Assembly (NCBI GenBank): GCA_017451525.1
Contig: JAFTOD010000001.1
Span: forward strand, 372,001 to 436,000
Reading direction: 5' to 3'
Origin: Paludibacteraceae bacterium
GTDB lineage: Bacteria; Bacteroidota; Bacteroidia; Bacteroidales; Paludibacteraceae
Length of the DNA stretch: 64,000 bases
The notes beneath the pieces were generated by a model that saw only the letters and a program-made list of their open reading frames with translations, did no database searches and was not told the DNA's origin. Shown in pieces: positions 54,801 through 63,097 of the stretch. The position numbers and the translations under genes are program-made. Position 1 is the stretch's first letter. Each line of letters starts with the position of its first letter.

Positions 54801-55177
54801 TCAATCACCTCTGCTTCAACAGCTTGAGCAGAACCTGCGAAGCTACCTTTAGAAACGTTACCATAACCCGTTACGACTACTTCCTGAATCACCTCAGTAG
54901 CCTCACGAAGCACCACTCGCACGTTTTCTCGAATAGGAACCTCTTGAGTTTGCATACCCACGAAACTAACCACCAAAGTGGTAGCATCGTCACTAACTGT
55001 CAGCATAAATTCTCCATCATAGTCCGTAATAGTACCATTACTAGTACCCTTTACCATCACAGAAGCACCTATCACAGGTTGCTCTTGTACATCCAAGACT
55101 ACACCACTGATTTGCTTCTCAGCCATCATCCCGATAGTCAAAAAGCATAATGTCAAAAGCGTAAAAATCTTTTTCAT
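51887..55177 (-). CDS. SusC/RagA family TonB-linked outer-membrane protein
   Basis: 1096 residues. Signal peptide, then a carboxypeptidase-regulatory domain (KQISGVVLDVQEQPVIGASV to about residue 95), the TonB-box-like VVVTGYGNVSKGS, a plug domain (TLVIRGVGSLNGSATPLYVV, then TATSLYGSRGANGVVVITT), and a 22-strand barrel ending STIMGGIKVSF. It imports the ligand captured by the SusD partner 25 bp downstream, energised by TonB. Promoter at 55284-55315; about 100 nt of leader. Confidence 0.97.
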   Translation of the reverse strand: MKKIFTLLTLCFLTIGMMAEKQISGVVLDVQEQPVIGASVMVKGTSNGTITDYDGEFMLTVSDDATTLVVSFVGMQTQEVPIRENVRVVLREATEVIQEVVVTGYGNVSKGSFAGSAQAVEAEVIEKKSPTEISKALAGEVAGVQVINTSGQPGTNATLVIRGVGSLNGSATPLYVVDGVTYDGDISSIDPGDIASTTILKDATATSLYGSRGANGVVVITTKKGNTGEEGKIDVDVKYGANMRLLPLYDVITSPEEYVTLSWMSLYNSFRAQNGFVDKMSSMQEAASKASKALYGGGGLPLGYNLWDAKGEYLINDGLLQYGYANPTFDPTIARRPGYENLESWSDEIFRIGQKMDANVKFSGGTEKVNYYTSVGYLKDEGYYQASDYSRVSLRSNLDFKPKKWLKGNLNVAYTYSDMNRPNQDGGGAMNNGFYYVNAIPAIYPVFLRDENGNTYTDPRTGLLAYDYGNELNRPFGFGINPAGSLRLDKEKYVQHTVNVQGGLELKLYKDLKLMVDVGMYYNNNLGSQLTNKYYGDAAGIGRILQQSYNTLTIAAKELLEYNTTIDNHSIRAMIGHENYLYQESYVYGYKAYLADGESLSLSNAIQTNTAAGNSERFALDSYLATFSYIYDEKYMLTANYRADGSSRYAKGHRWGHFGSVGAAWTFTNEPFMESASEWLRDGKLRLSWGVLGNQIGSLYSYTNTVGLYPVDNLPGSNESSVGSPSITWERANTTDLGLEFSVGKYLDVELDYFYKLTDNLLFGRAVAPSLGYSSLPTNDAKMVNQGVEFTLKGHLVDERNVKLDVRLNGAHYKNKMIEMPIDYYDENGNPIRQKMSGAMAVGHSMYDHYTVVYSGVDGQGNALYQAYYDTRDGGLGAETANNGVNYIPSLHQWIMDQEEAGVENPEQFLADTLTADYSLATAQYVGKSYLPDLAGGIGIDLDVYGVTLSVACSYQIGGYGYDYTYMALMDNSAVGGHNWHKDMLSAWTEHNVGSNIPRLSNGTGEFDIYSNAPSTRFLTSNSFFSLNSIQVGYNFPKKLIEKIKLNRLHLYVSADNLAIATARKGYNPMTSFTGSSDTHAYSPLSTIMGGIKVSF

Positions 55178-55283
55178 CAGTCTTTGTAATTTTATAAATT
55201 GTTATACCTTAAAAATAATCTATCACATATTATTCTGCAATTCAAAAGTACTATAGCATTTTTCAAATAAACAGAAAAGCGCA

Positions 55284-55315
55284 CAAAGTTACTGCTTTTT
55301 TTTTAATCTACCAAA
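55284..55315 (-). promoter_or_regulatory. SusC operon promoter
   Basis: TTTG at 55315-55312, 20-bp spacer, TAACTTTG at 55291-55284. A second TACTTTTG at 55250-55243 lacks a good -33 box. The rest of the gap 55178-55478 holds only AT-rich leader and the serS terminator. Confidence 0.8.
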
Positions 55316-55380
55316 TTATTTGTCAAAAAAATGTGTTTTTTAACATATTTGATAGTTATTTTATATGTTTTACAACATAA

Positions 55381-55418
55381 AAAACGCCTACTCAACCATT
55401 GATTGGGCAGACGTTTTA
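55381..55418 (-). terminator. serS terminator
   Basis: On the minus strand AAAACG(T)CTGCCCAA pairs with TTGAGTAGGCGTTTT through two wobbles and one mismatch, followed by T-rich sequence. Confidence 0.65.
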
Positions 55419-55478
55419 ATTATTCGAGTTGGTAATTCTATGCTATAAATTATCTTCTAATCTCACATATATTCCACT

Positions 55479-56831
55479 CTATTTAATCATCTCACAGCCC
55501 ATATACGGTTGCAATGCAGCAGGAATTCGGATGCCCTCTGGGGTTTGGTTGTTTTCGAGAAGCGCAGCCACAATTCGAGGCAACGCCAATGCTGAACCGT
55601 TGAGGGTGTGGCAGAGCGTTACCTTCTTATCTTCAGATCGTCGGTAACGACAGTGCAAGCGATTAGCTTGATAGGTGTCGAAATTAGAAGTAGAAGACAC
55701 CTCCAACCAACGGTGTTGTGCCTCAGAATACACCTCGAAGTCATAGCAGAGTGCTGCGGTGAAGGACATATCGCCACCACTAAGGCGGAGAACGCGATAA
55801 GGGAGTTCGAGTTTTTGGAGAAGTCCCTCCACATGTTCCAACATCTCTTTATGGCTTGCATCGGAATGCTCTGGAGTGTCTATACGCACGATCTCCACCT
55901 TACTGAACTCGTGGAGGCGGTTGAGTCCACGCACATCCTTACCATACGAACCTGCCTCGCGGCGGAAGCATTGGGTATAAGCGCAGTTCTTGATAGGCAG
56001 TTGTGCCTCTTCGATGATGACGTCGCGGTAGATATTGGTAACAGGCACCTCGGCTGTAGGGATGAGGTAGAGGTTGTCGAGTTGGCAGTGGTACATTTGT
56101 CCCTCTTTATCAGGGAGTTGTCCTGTGCCGTAACCACTGGCTTCGTTTACCACAGTAGGAGGCATAATCTCGGTATAACCTGCTTTGCTTGCTTCCGCGA
56201 GGAAGAAGTTGATTAACGCGCGTTGCAGGCGCGCGCCCATACCTATATATACAGGGAAGCCTGCGCCAGAAATTTTGACACCTAAATCAAAGTCGATCAG
56301 ATTGTATTTTTTTGCGAGTTCCCAATGTGGGAGTTTATCGTTGTTGGCAAGTTGTTCGTCGGTGGCGTTATCCCAATCGCGGATTGCGATAGTGCCTTCG
56401 GCGGCGAGTCTATCAAGCATAGGTTGGTTAGCCCAGTTGCCGATTTTTACAACGAGGTTATCCTCTGCGCTCCCGCCCTTTGGTACGAGGTCGTATGGCA
56501 CGTTAGGGATAGTGAGCAGGAGAGCAGTAAGGGCATCTTCTGCTTTTGCCATCTCTTGTTCGAAGCCAGGGATGGCTTGCTTGAGCGCACCCGTTTGTGC
56601 TTTGGCTGCTTCTGCCTCTTCTTTTTTGCCTTGCGCCATGAGTGCGCCGATTGATTTAGAGATTTTGTTCATCTCTGCTGAAGCAGCATCTTTCTTTTGT
56701 TGAGCAGCTTTGCGCTCCGTATCAAGGGCAATGACCTGCTCTATGGTTTCTGCTGCATTGGCAAAATGCTTTTTCTCTAAGCCTGCGATGATGGCGGCTT
56801 TGTTGTCGTAAATTTGTTTTAAAGTCAGCAT
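55479..56831 (-). CDS. serS: Serine--tRNA ligase
   Basis: 450 residues, slightly longer than usual (about 425). The N-terminal coiled-coil arm that grips tRNA-Ser spans about 28-110. Class II motif 2 is FRREAGSYGKDVRGLNRLH, and motif 3 is LNGSALALPRIVAALLENNQ. The last residues GIRIPAALQPYMG are typical. A 10-bp tandem repeat lies immediately upstream of the ATG (56831-56870), in the 110-bp gap to rpmA; no separate promoter is evident. Confidence 0.97.
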   Translation of the reverse strand: MLTLKQIYDNKAAIIAGLEKKHFANAAETIEQVIALDTERKAAQQKKDAASAEMNKISKSIGALMAQGKKEEAEAAKAQTGALKQAIPGFEQEMAKAEDALTALLLTIPNVPYDLVPKGGSAEDNLVVKIGNWANQPMLDRLAAEGTIAIRDWDNATDEQLANNDKLPHWELAKKYNLIDFDLGVKISGAGFPVYIGMGARLQRALINFFLAEASKAGYTEIMPPTVVNEASGYGTGQLPDKEGQMYHCQLDNLYLIPTAEVPVTNIYRDVIIEEAQLPIKNCAYTQCFRREAGSYGKDVRGLNRLHEFSKVEIVRIDTPEHSDASHKEMLEHVEGLLQKLELPYRVLRLSGGDMSFTAALCYDFEVYSEAQHRWLEVSSTSNFDTYQANRLHCRYRRSEDKKVTLCHTLNGSALALPRIVAALLENNQTPEGIRIPAALQPYMGCEMIK

Positions 56832-56870
56832 AATTGTTCAATATTGTTCAGTATGGTTCAATATTGTTGT
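56831..56870. repeat. 10-bp tandem repeat upstream of serS
   Basis: Four 10-bp units with the theme ATATTGTTCA, matching 18941-18980. A hairpin with TTCTCCT...AGGAGAA follows (about 56880-56918), perhaps ending the ribosomal-protein transcript. Confidence 0.8.
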
Positions 56871-56940
56871 AAAAACAAATTTCTCCTGCCAACTGCCGAA
56901 GCAATCGGTAGGAGAAATTAGGGTTGTTTTCTCTTGCCGA

Positions 56941-57204
56941 TTAAGCCTCTGCAATCGGCTGGATGGAAACGTATGATTTGTTGTTACGCTTCTTTTGGAA
57001 GCATACGATACCATCTGTGAGAGCGAAAAGAGTGTGGTCAGAACCCATACCGATGTTCTCGCCTGGGTTGTGCACTGTACCACGTTGACGTACGATGATG
57101 TTACCAGCTTTAGCGAATTGACCACCAAAGATTTTTACACCAAGTCGTTTGCTTTCTGATTCACGGCCGTTCTTGGAACTACCGACACCTTTCTTATGTG
57201 CCAT
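56941..57204 (-). CDS. rpmA: 50S ribosomal protein bL27
   Basis: 87 residues starting [20 protein letters not shown], the classical bL27 N-terminus reaching the peptidyl-transferase centre without the cleaved extension seen in Firmicutes. GDHTLFAL-like sequence ([14 protein letters not shown]) is conserved. It follows rplU by 35 bp in the normal rplU-rpmA operon. Confidence 0.98.
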   Translation of the reverse strand: MAHKKGVGSSKNGRESESKRLGVKIFGGQFAKAGNIIVRQRGTVHNPGENIGMGSDHTLFALTDGIVCFQKKRNNKSYVSIQPIAEA

Positions 57205-57239
57205 ATCTCTTAAACTTTGCTTTTAAAAAGGTTAAACAA

Positions 57240-57557
57240 TTAAGCCAAAACGATCTCCTTAACTACGAGATTGGTCAAATCTTGACGATGGCCGTTCAAT
57301 TTACGATAGCCTTTGCGGCGTTTTTTGTGGAAAACGAGAACTTTCTCGCCACGGCACTCGTTGTCGAGTACTTCGCAAACCACTTTTGCACCCTCTACAA
57401 CAGGAGTACCTACTTTTACATCTCCGTCGTTGTCCACGAGGAGTACTTTCTCGAATGTTACCTCAGCACCCTTCTCAGTTGCCATGCGGTTAACAAAGAG
57501 TTTCTTGCCAGCCTCAACACGGTATTGGAGGCCTTGCATTTCTACAATTGCGTACAT
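57240..57557 (-). CDS. rplU: 50S ribosomal protein bL21
   Basis: 105 residues starting [20 protein letters not shown], with [15 protein letters not shown] and the basic [17 protein letters not shown] rRNA-binding segment. First gene of the rplU-rpmA operon. Its leader of about 125 nt, between the promoter (57690-57721) and the ATG, contains a 6-bp hairpin ATACTC/GAGTAT and may be a site of ribosomal-protein feedback, which is inference. Confidence 0.98.
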   Translation of the reverse strand: MYAIVEMQGLQYRVEAGKKLFVNRMATEKGAEVTFEKVLLVDNDGDVKVGTPVVEGAKVVCEVLDNECRGEKVLVFHKKRRKGYRKLNGHRQDLTNLVVKEIVLA

Positions 57558-57689
57558 TTAATCAAATGTTTTTAAATTAGTTACATCGGTCAGGCGAGAT
57601 GCAGAGTCTTCGACGTTGGCATACTCGAAATGAGTATCATCCGTCCCCTCAGCAGCGCTACTTTGGAGCCTAAAAGCCGAAAAAGCGTG

Positions 57690-57721
57690 CAAAGGTACTA
57701 CTTTTTTTTGAACTGACCAAA
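57690..57721 (-). promoter_or_regulatory. rplU-rpmA promoter
   Basis: TTTG at 57721-57718, 20-bp spacer, TACCTTTG at 57697-57690. Confidence 0.87.
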
Positions 57722-57775
57722 TATTTTTTACGTTTTTGCGTTTTTTATATTATTTTGGGCGGCAATCCCCCCGTT

Positions 57776-58330
57776 TTATCTCAAATCATTAATAAAGGCA
57801 CCTTCTTTTTCGATAGTGAAAGTGGGTGTTTCATCTGTATAGTGAGCATTGTTGAGACGCAATGTAGTGAGTTTGCCATCTGTCTCGTGAATTTCCACGT
57901 TAGTGGGCAACAACGTCGTTGTTTCTACGCGCAGCACAAACTTCGCTATTCCCGCCGATTGGTCGTTAGGAGTTAAGGTTATTTGTGTCTTTTCGCCAAC
58001 TTGCTTCTCTGCGTATTGGCACACGGGCAACAGTGCTTGCGCATAGAGGAAAGGATTGGTTTGCAATAGCTCTTCTTCCGCAGGCGTGGAGAGAGTTAGT
58101 TCCTCCGTATCTTCGCTATACATATATAAGGTGTTACCATCATAGGCAGCATCCATAGCAAACATACTCAGCGTGAATTGCTTGCCGTGCATAGTCAGAT
58201 TGCCCGTATAGGTCATGGGTTGCGCTTGTTGTTCGGCTATGCTGATTGAAAAATCCGAAACCAAAGTCTTTTGCTCCAATGCCGCCAAAAGCGATTGCAG
58301 AACGGTAAGTATGATTAGTAGTAACTTCAT
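57776..58330 (-). CDS. LolA-like outer-membrane lipoprotein carrier
   Basis: 184 residues with a signal peptide and the LolA-like beta half-barrel pattern: EQKTLVSDFSISIAEQQAQP, YTGNLTMHGKQFTLSMFAMD, AAYDGNTLYMYSEDTEELTL. It would shuttle lipoproteins through the periplasm. A gene of this type follows ftsK in other Bacteroidota, which supports the call. Sequence similarity to proteobacterial LolA is low, so the function is likely but not certain. Confidence 0.82.
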   Translation of the reverse strand: MKLLLIILTVLQSLLAALEQKTLVSDFSISIAEQQAQPMTYTGNLTMHGKQFTLSMFAMDAAYDGNTLYMYSEDTEELTLSTPAEEELLQTNPFLYAQALLPVCQYAEKQVGEKTQITLTPNDQSAGIAKFVLRVETTTLLPTNVEIHETDGKLTTLRLNNAHYTDETPTFTIEKEGAFINDLR

Positions 58331-58370
58331 AACGTTATAAATATTGCAGTTTTCTCTTAGAGTAAGCCAA

Positions 58371-58403
58371 TCTCGTTGCCGTGTCGTTGCCGTGTCGTTG
58401 CCG
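58371..58403. repeat. 11-bp tandem repeat between ftsK and the lolA-like gene
   Basis: Three 11-bp units, consensus TGTCGTTGCCG, in the 135-bp spacer. Confidence 0.88.
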
Positions 58404-58465
58404 TAGTAATCATGTAACTAACAGCCATTCTATAGACACTCAACAGCCACTAAGATATCTCTTAC

Positions 58466-60973
58466 TCAACATCCGAGTTCCTCTAGTTTCTTATCCAATT
58501 CATCCAAACTTTGAATCAACACATCGCGCCCTTTTGGACCTTTGTTTGGTCCTACGATTCCCGCAGCTTCGAGTTGGTCGGAGAGTTTGCCTGCGCGGTT
58601 ATAGCCAATCTCAAATGCACGTTGCAGGCGCGAGGTAGAACCCTCTTGCTTGGTCACCACATAGCGTGCCACGTCCGCAAACATCGGGTCGAGGCGTTTC
58701 AGATCCACCGCGCCAGGTGCCAATGCTTCGCCTTCGCTACCCTCTGGGATGTACTCTGGCAATTGATATGGTTCGAAGTAATGTTGCTGTTTCTCAATAT
58801 GTTCCACAATAGCGTCCACCTCTGGCGTATCCACAAAAGCACATTGCAGACGGGTGATATTGCCATTGCCCGAATAGAGCATGTCGCCTCGACCAATGAG
58901 TTGGTCTGCACCCTTGGTGTCAAGCACGGTGCGCGAATCCACCACTGATTGTGTGCGCAAGGCAATACGCGTTGGGATATTCGCTTTGATGACACCCGTC
59001 ACGATATTTACTGACGGACGTTGGGTAGCGAGAATCATGTGCATACCCACGGCACGCGCTTTCTGCGTGATACGTGCGATAGGTGTCTCCACTTGCTTGC
59101 CTGCTTGCATGATAAAGTCGCCATACTCATCGATGATAATCACGATATATGGCAAGAACTGGTGGTGGAGTGATTCGACAACGAGCTTTTCTGGATTCAG
59201 GCGGCGGGACACAAACTTATCGTTGTAGTCTTCCAGATTGCGCACACCTGCATCCATCAGCAGTTTGTAGCGGTTCTCCATCTCAATCACAAGCGAATTA
59301 AGGGTATTAACCACCTTATCGCAATCCACAATGACGATATTCTCATCTTCGGTGTCAGGAGTAGCAGCCAGATAGTGTCGCAACAGTGGTTTGTATGGAG
59401 CAAACTCTACCATCTTTGGGTCCACCATCACAAACTTCAGTTCTGCTGGGTGCTTCTTGTAGAGGAGCGAAGTGATAATTGCATTGATTGCCACCGACTT
59501 ACCTTGTCCCGTAGCACCTGCCACAAGGAGGTGAGGGGTCTTTGCCAAGTCAAACATAAACACCTCGTTGGTGATGGTGCGTCCGATAGAGATTGGCAAC
59601 TTCATCTTTTGCTCCTCTTGGAAGCGTTTGCTGGCAATCACCGAGTGCATTGACACTACTTGTGGATTCTCGTTGGGCACCTCAATACCGATCGTTCCTT
59701 TGCCTGGAATAGGGGCGATGATACGAATACCCATCGCCGAGAGCGAGAGCATAATATCGTTCTCCAAGTTTTGAATCTTCGAGATACGCACACCTGCCTG
59801 AGGCACAATCTCATAGAGCGTTACGGTAGGACCTACAGTCGCTTTAATCGACTCAATCTCAATACCATAGTTACGCAAGGTGGTTACAATGCGATTAGCA
59901 TTGGCTTGTTGCTCCTCTTGGTTGATAACGGGTGCTGTCTCGTTGTCATATACCTTCAGCAGATTGAGCGAAGGGAATTTGTATAACTCCAGATCCTTGC
60001 GTGGGTCATAGGGACCCAGTTTCTTGAGCAGGTATTCTGGGTCATCCTCGGAGAGTTCTACCTCTTTGACTTCTTCTACCGAAATATTCACTTCCTCCTC
60101 TGGTTCTATTCGCTTTTCGGAAACTGCTTCTGGAGTAGGTTCTTCTATCTCAATAGGAGCGAAGTCAAGAGAAGGAATGTCACTATCATCAATCTCTTCG
60201 ATTTCTTCTTCAGATTGGGGGTCAATGACAATGTCAATAACATTATCCGTACTGTCAGGTTCATTAGGAAAGTCGGGCAATTCGGATGATTCAGATTTCT
60301 TGAACAAACCTACGATCCATTGCCCAAACTGCTGACAATGCTCCACAAAGTGCTTATCTACCACAATCAAGAACACTACCAATACGGCTATCAATATCAG
60401 CAACAACCCCAGCCATTGCACATACGACATCGCCCATACGGCCACCATTTCGCCGAATTTTCCACCCCAACGGAAGAAAGAACCAATACCTGTCATCTGC
60501 TGAGCAAAACCTAATACAACAGAACCCCAGAGCAATGTAAAAAGGGTAATAAACAACAGGCGCAGACGCTTGAGAGAAAACTCCGTCACCATACGTATAG
60601 CATATAACGCAAGTGCTATCAAGGCTGCTAATGACACCAAACCAAACGTGCCATCAATCAGCCAACGTGAGATAACTGCACCTGGCAATCCCAAGGCATT
60701 TTGAATATCATTGCGCATATCGCGACGTGCGTCTGCCTGCTCAATAATCGAAAAATCATTTGCGCCCGTAAAGAAAAAACTAATATAAGCTATCACCAGC
60801 ATCAGCGTGATGGCTATTAATAGGATTCCTAATGCCAAACGGAAACGCTGGCTCATCACCATATCCCGAGAGGATAACACAAAATCTTTGAATCCTGATT
60901 TCTCTACCGTAATGTTTTTTTGTCGTGCACCTGAATTAGTGGGTACTGTAGGTCTTGTTATTCGTCTTGCCAT
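58466..60973 (-). CDS. ftsK: DNA translocase FtsK
   Basis: 835 residues. Four membrane segments lie in the first ~210 residues, followed by an acidic linker. The motor domain has Walker A GATGQGKSVAINAII, Walker B VIIIDEYGDFIMQAG and TQRPSVNIVTGVIKANIPTR. The C-terminal gamma domain includes GSTSRLQRAFEIGYNRAG, which reads KOPS-like sequences. It pumps chromosomes at the septum. Promoter at 61039-61070. The short RNA encoded just upstream may influence it. Confidence 0.97.
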   Translation of the reverse strand: MARRITRPTVPTNSGARQKNITVEKSGFKDFVLSSRDMVMSQRFRLALGILLIAITLMLVIAYISFFFTGANDFSIIEQADARRDMRNDIQNALGLPGAVISRWLIDGTFGLVSLAALIALALYAIRMVTEFSLKRLRLLFITLFTLLWGSVVLGFAQQMTGIGSFFRWGGKFGEMVAVWAMSYVQWLGLLLILIAVLVVFLIVVDKHFVEHCQQFGQWIVGLFKKSESSELPDFPNEPDSTDNVIDIVIDPQSEEEIEEIDDSDIPSLDFAPIEIEEPTPEAVSEKRIEPEEEVNISVEEVKEVELSEDDPEYLLKKLGPYDPRKDLELYKFPSLNLLKVYDNETAPVINQEEQQANANRIVTTLRNYGIEIESIKATVGPTVTLYEIVPQAGVRISKIQNLENDIMLSLSAMGIRIIAPIPGKGTIGIEVPNENPQVVSMHSVIASKRFQEEQKMKLPISIGRTITNEVFMFDLAKTPHLLVAGATGQGKSVAINAIITSLLYKKHPAELKFVMVDPKMVEFAPYKPLLRHYLAATPDTEDENIVIVDCDKVVNTLNSLVIEMENRYKLLMDAGVRNLEDYNDKFVSRRLNPEKLVVESLHHQFLPYIVIIIDEYGDFIMQAGKQVETPIARITQKARAVGMHMILATQRPSVNIVTGVIKANIPTRIALRTQSVVDSRTVLDTKGADQLIGRGDMLYSGNGNITRLQCAFVDTPEVDAIVEHIEKQQHYFEPYQLPEYIPEGSEGEALAPGAVDLKRLDPMFADVARYVVTKQEGSTSRLQRAFEIGYNRAGKLSDQLEAAGIVGPNKGPKGRDVLIQSLDELDKKLEELGC

Positions 60974-61038
60974 AATTAATTATACTTCATAGTTATTTAG
61001 GAGATTGATACAATTGTCGTTGTTTCATAAAAAGCGTG

Positions 61039-61070
61039 CAAAATTACAAAAAAAAATGCATATATGCAAA
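61039..61070 (-). promoter_or_regulatory. ftsK promoter
   Basis: TTTG at 61070-61067, 20-bp spacer, TAATTTTG at 61046-61039. Confidence 0.8.
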
Positions 61071-61101
61071 TACGATGCAAGAAAAGATGTCGGAAGTATA
61101 T

Positions 61102-61172
61102 AAAAAAAAGAAGGATTGTCCTCTCGACAACCCAATCTCTTACTTAACCTTAAATCTAATACCATGAAAAAC
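61102..61172 (-). ncRNA. Short RNA or attenuated leader upstream of ftsK
   Basis: A perfect promoter (61179-61210) leads after about 60 nt into a hairpin, GGGTTGTC/GACAATCC, followed by eight T, so a transcript of about 70 nt is expected. It contains an ATG at 61165 opening MVLDLRLSKRLGCREDNPSF, which runs on through the terminator and stops before ftsK. It could be a small RNA or a leader-peptide attenuator for ftsK. Confidence 0.6.
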
Positions 61173-61178
61173 ACGGTG

Positions 61179-61210
61179 CAAAGGTAGTGCTTTTTCACAT
61201 ATCCACCAAA
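61179..61210 (-). promoter_or_regulatory. Promoter of the short RNA
   Basis: TTTG at 61210-61207, 20-bp spacer, TACCTTTG at 61186-61179. No standard gene follows. Confidence 0.82.
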
Positions 61211-61341
61211 TATTTTGCTCAAAAAACATGTTTTATAACATATTTTTCGTGTTTTTGCAAAGTCAATGTAGCAAAAAGTGCCCGAAAACAGAGTTTATCT
61301 GTGGCATGGTGTATATACTCAGCCTATGAACTCATGATGTG

Positions 61342-61374
61342 AAAAAACAAAAGAAGATGCGCTTGCATCTTCTT
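61342..61374 (-). terminator. tRNA-Asp terminator
   Basis: AAGAAGATGC-gctt-GCATCTTCTT hairpin followed by TTGTTTTTTC on the minus strand. Confidence 0.88.
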
Positions 61375-61376
61375 CG

Positions 61377-61450
61377 CGGTGCGGACGAGACTCGAACTCG
61401 CGACCCCATGCGTGACAGGCATGTATTCTAACCAACTGAACTACCGCACC
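61377..61450 (-). tRNA. tRNA-Asp(GUC)
   Basis: Acceptor GGTGCGG/CCGCACC with discriminator G; anticodon loop CTGTCAC gives GUC; T-loop TTCGAGT. CCA is not encoded. Confidence 0.97.
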
Positions 61451-61487
61451 AATTATGTATTTCACACTTCCTTTTCAAAAGCGGGTG

Positions 61488-61519
61488 CAAAGGTACTGCT
61501 TTTTTTTGAACTGACCAAA
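61488..61519 (-). promoter_or_regulatory. tRNA-Asp promoter
   Basis: TTTG at 61519-61516, 20-bp spacer, TACCTTTG at 61495-61488. Confidence 0.87.
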
Positions 61520-61581
61520 TAATTTGAAAAAAAAATGCAATTTTCTATCATTTTTTTTACAAACACCCTCATTTCGACCAG

Positions 61582-61614
61582 AAAAATAGGAGATATCCGC
61601 GGATATCTCCTATT
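61582..61614 (-). terminator. Terminator of the ansA-pepD unit
   Basis: Perfect 14-bp stem AATAGGAGATATCC/GGATATCTCCTATT with a 2-nt loop, then TTT on the minus strand. Confidence 0.85.
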
Positions 61615-61633
61615 GCATTTACGCACGATTATA

Positions 61634-63073
61634 TTACAATGCTTTCAGCGTAGCAAGCAAAAATTCGTAGAATTTGGCCACTGTTGCGATGTTCACACGC
61701 TCATCTGGCGAGTGAGGATACTTGATAGTAGGACCAAAAGAAATCATATCCATACCTGGATAGTTGCGCCCAATGATGCCACACTCTAATCCAGCGTGGA
61801 TAATGATTACACGCGGATCAACACCATAATTGGTTTGATACGTTTGCTGCATTACCTCCAAGATATGGCTTTTAAGATTTGGTTTCCAACCTGGATACGA
61901 ACCAGAGAACTCTACTTCTGCACCAGCCATAGCGAATACAGATTGAATAATCTCTTGCAACTCCTCCTTGCGTGATTCTACTGATGAACGAGTCAAGCAC
62001 ATAACTGTCACACAGTTATTCTCAGTGGTGAGCATAGCCAAGTTGTTGCTAGTCTCTACTACGTCAGGCATCTCTGGGATGACGCGATATACGCCATGAG
62101 GACATGCGGTGATGGCATGAATCAAGAAATCTTGTACATCTTCGGGCAACTCTGTTACTGGGCATTCAACTTGCTCTGCAGTGAAGTGGATATTATCCTC
62201 TACTCCATCGTATTCAGCAATAAAGAGGTCTTCACATTCTGCCACCAAATCCATAATATCATCCAATCCCTCTGCTGGGATAGTGATTACTGCCGATGCC
62301 TCGCGTGGGATTGCATTGCGTAAGCTACCACCCTCTACACTTGCTAAGCGTGCCTCATAATTCGCCACAGCCTCCTTCAAGAAACGGAACAACAATTTAT
62401 TCGCATTTGCACGTTGCAAATGAATATCACAACCCGAGTGACCACCCTTGCAACCTGTCACGCTTACCTTCACTGCCACATCGCCCTCTTCCACCTCTAC
62501 TGGAGTGTATGCGAATTTAGCAGTAGTATCCACACCACCTGCACACCCCACATACAATTCGCCCTCCGCTTCAGAATCTAGATTAAGCAAGGTCTTGCCT
62601 TGCAACAGACCGCCTTCCAGAGCAAATGCGCCGTACATACCTGTCTCCTCATCCACGGTCACAAGTACCTCCAATGGCGGATGAACCACAGACTTGTCAG
62701 CCAAGATTGCCATAGCAGCAGCCACACCGATACCATTATCTGCACCGAGGGTAGTACCTTTAGCAGTTACCCATTCGCCATCAATATATGCTTCGATTGG
62801 GTCTTTAGCAAAATCAAAATTGGTATCATTGTTCTTTTGTGGCACCATATCCATGTGCCCTTGTAGGATTACTCCTGGATGGTTCTCATAGCCAGGGCTA
62901 GCTGGTTTACGGATAATCACATTGCCAATGCCATCAACGATAGTTTCTAAACCCAGCAAACGACCGTAGTTAGCGAGGAATGCACTGACAGCTTCCTTTT
63001 GTCCTGATGGACGTGGAATTTGAGTAAGGTCATAGAAATTACTCCAAAGACCTTGAGGTTGTAAGTTCTTCAT
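61634..63073 (-). CDS. pepD: Aminoacyl-histidine dipeptidase (peptidase D, M20)
   Basis: 479 residues. Hydrolyses Xaa-His and other dipeptides in the cytoplasm. Zinc-site motifs are GHMDMVPQK (about 71-79), LGADNGIGVAA and VDEETGMYGA, with the later VTGCKGGHSGCDIH typical of PepD. IIHAGLECGIIG near the C-terminus supplies further site residues. It lies 24 bp downstream of ansA, suggesting an amino-acid and peptide catabolic operon. Confidence 0.96.
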   Translation of the reverse strand: MKNLQPQGLWSNFYDLTQIPRPSGQKEAVSAFLANYGRLLGLETIVDGIGNVIIRKPASPGYENHPGVILQGHMDMVPQKNNDTNFDFAKDPIEAYIDGEWVTAKGTTLGADNGIGVAAAMAILADKSVVHPPLEVLVTVDEETGMYGAFALEGGLLQGKTLLNLDSEAEGELYVGCAGGVDTTAKFAYTPVEVEEGDVAVKVSVTGCKGGHSGCDIHLQRANANKLLFRFLKEAVANYEARLASVEGGSLRNAIPREASAVITIPAEGLDDIMDLVAECEDLFIAEYDGVEDNIHFTAEQVECPVTELPEDVQDFLIHAITACPHGVYRVIPEMPDVVETSNNLAMLTTENNCVTVMCLTRSSVESRKEELQEIIQSVFAMAGAEVEFSGSYPGWKPNLKSHILEVMQQTYQTNYGVDPRVIIIHAGLECGIIGRNYPGMDMISFGPTIKYPHSPDERVNIATVAKFYEFLLATLKAL

Positions 63074-63097
63074 ATGATTTGTTATTTTTTGGTTATA

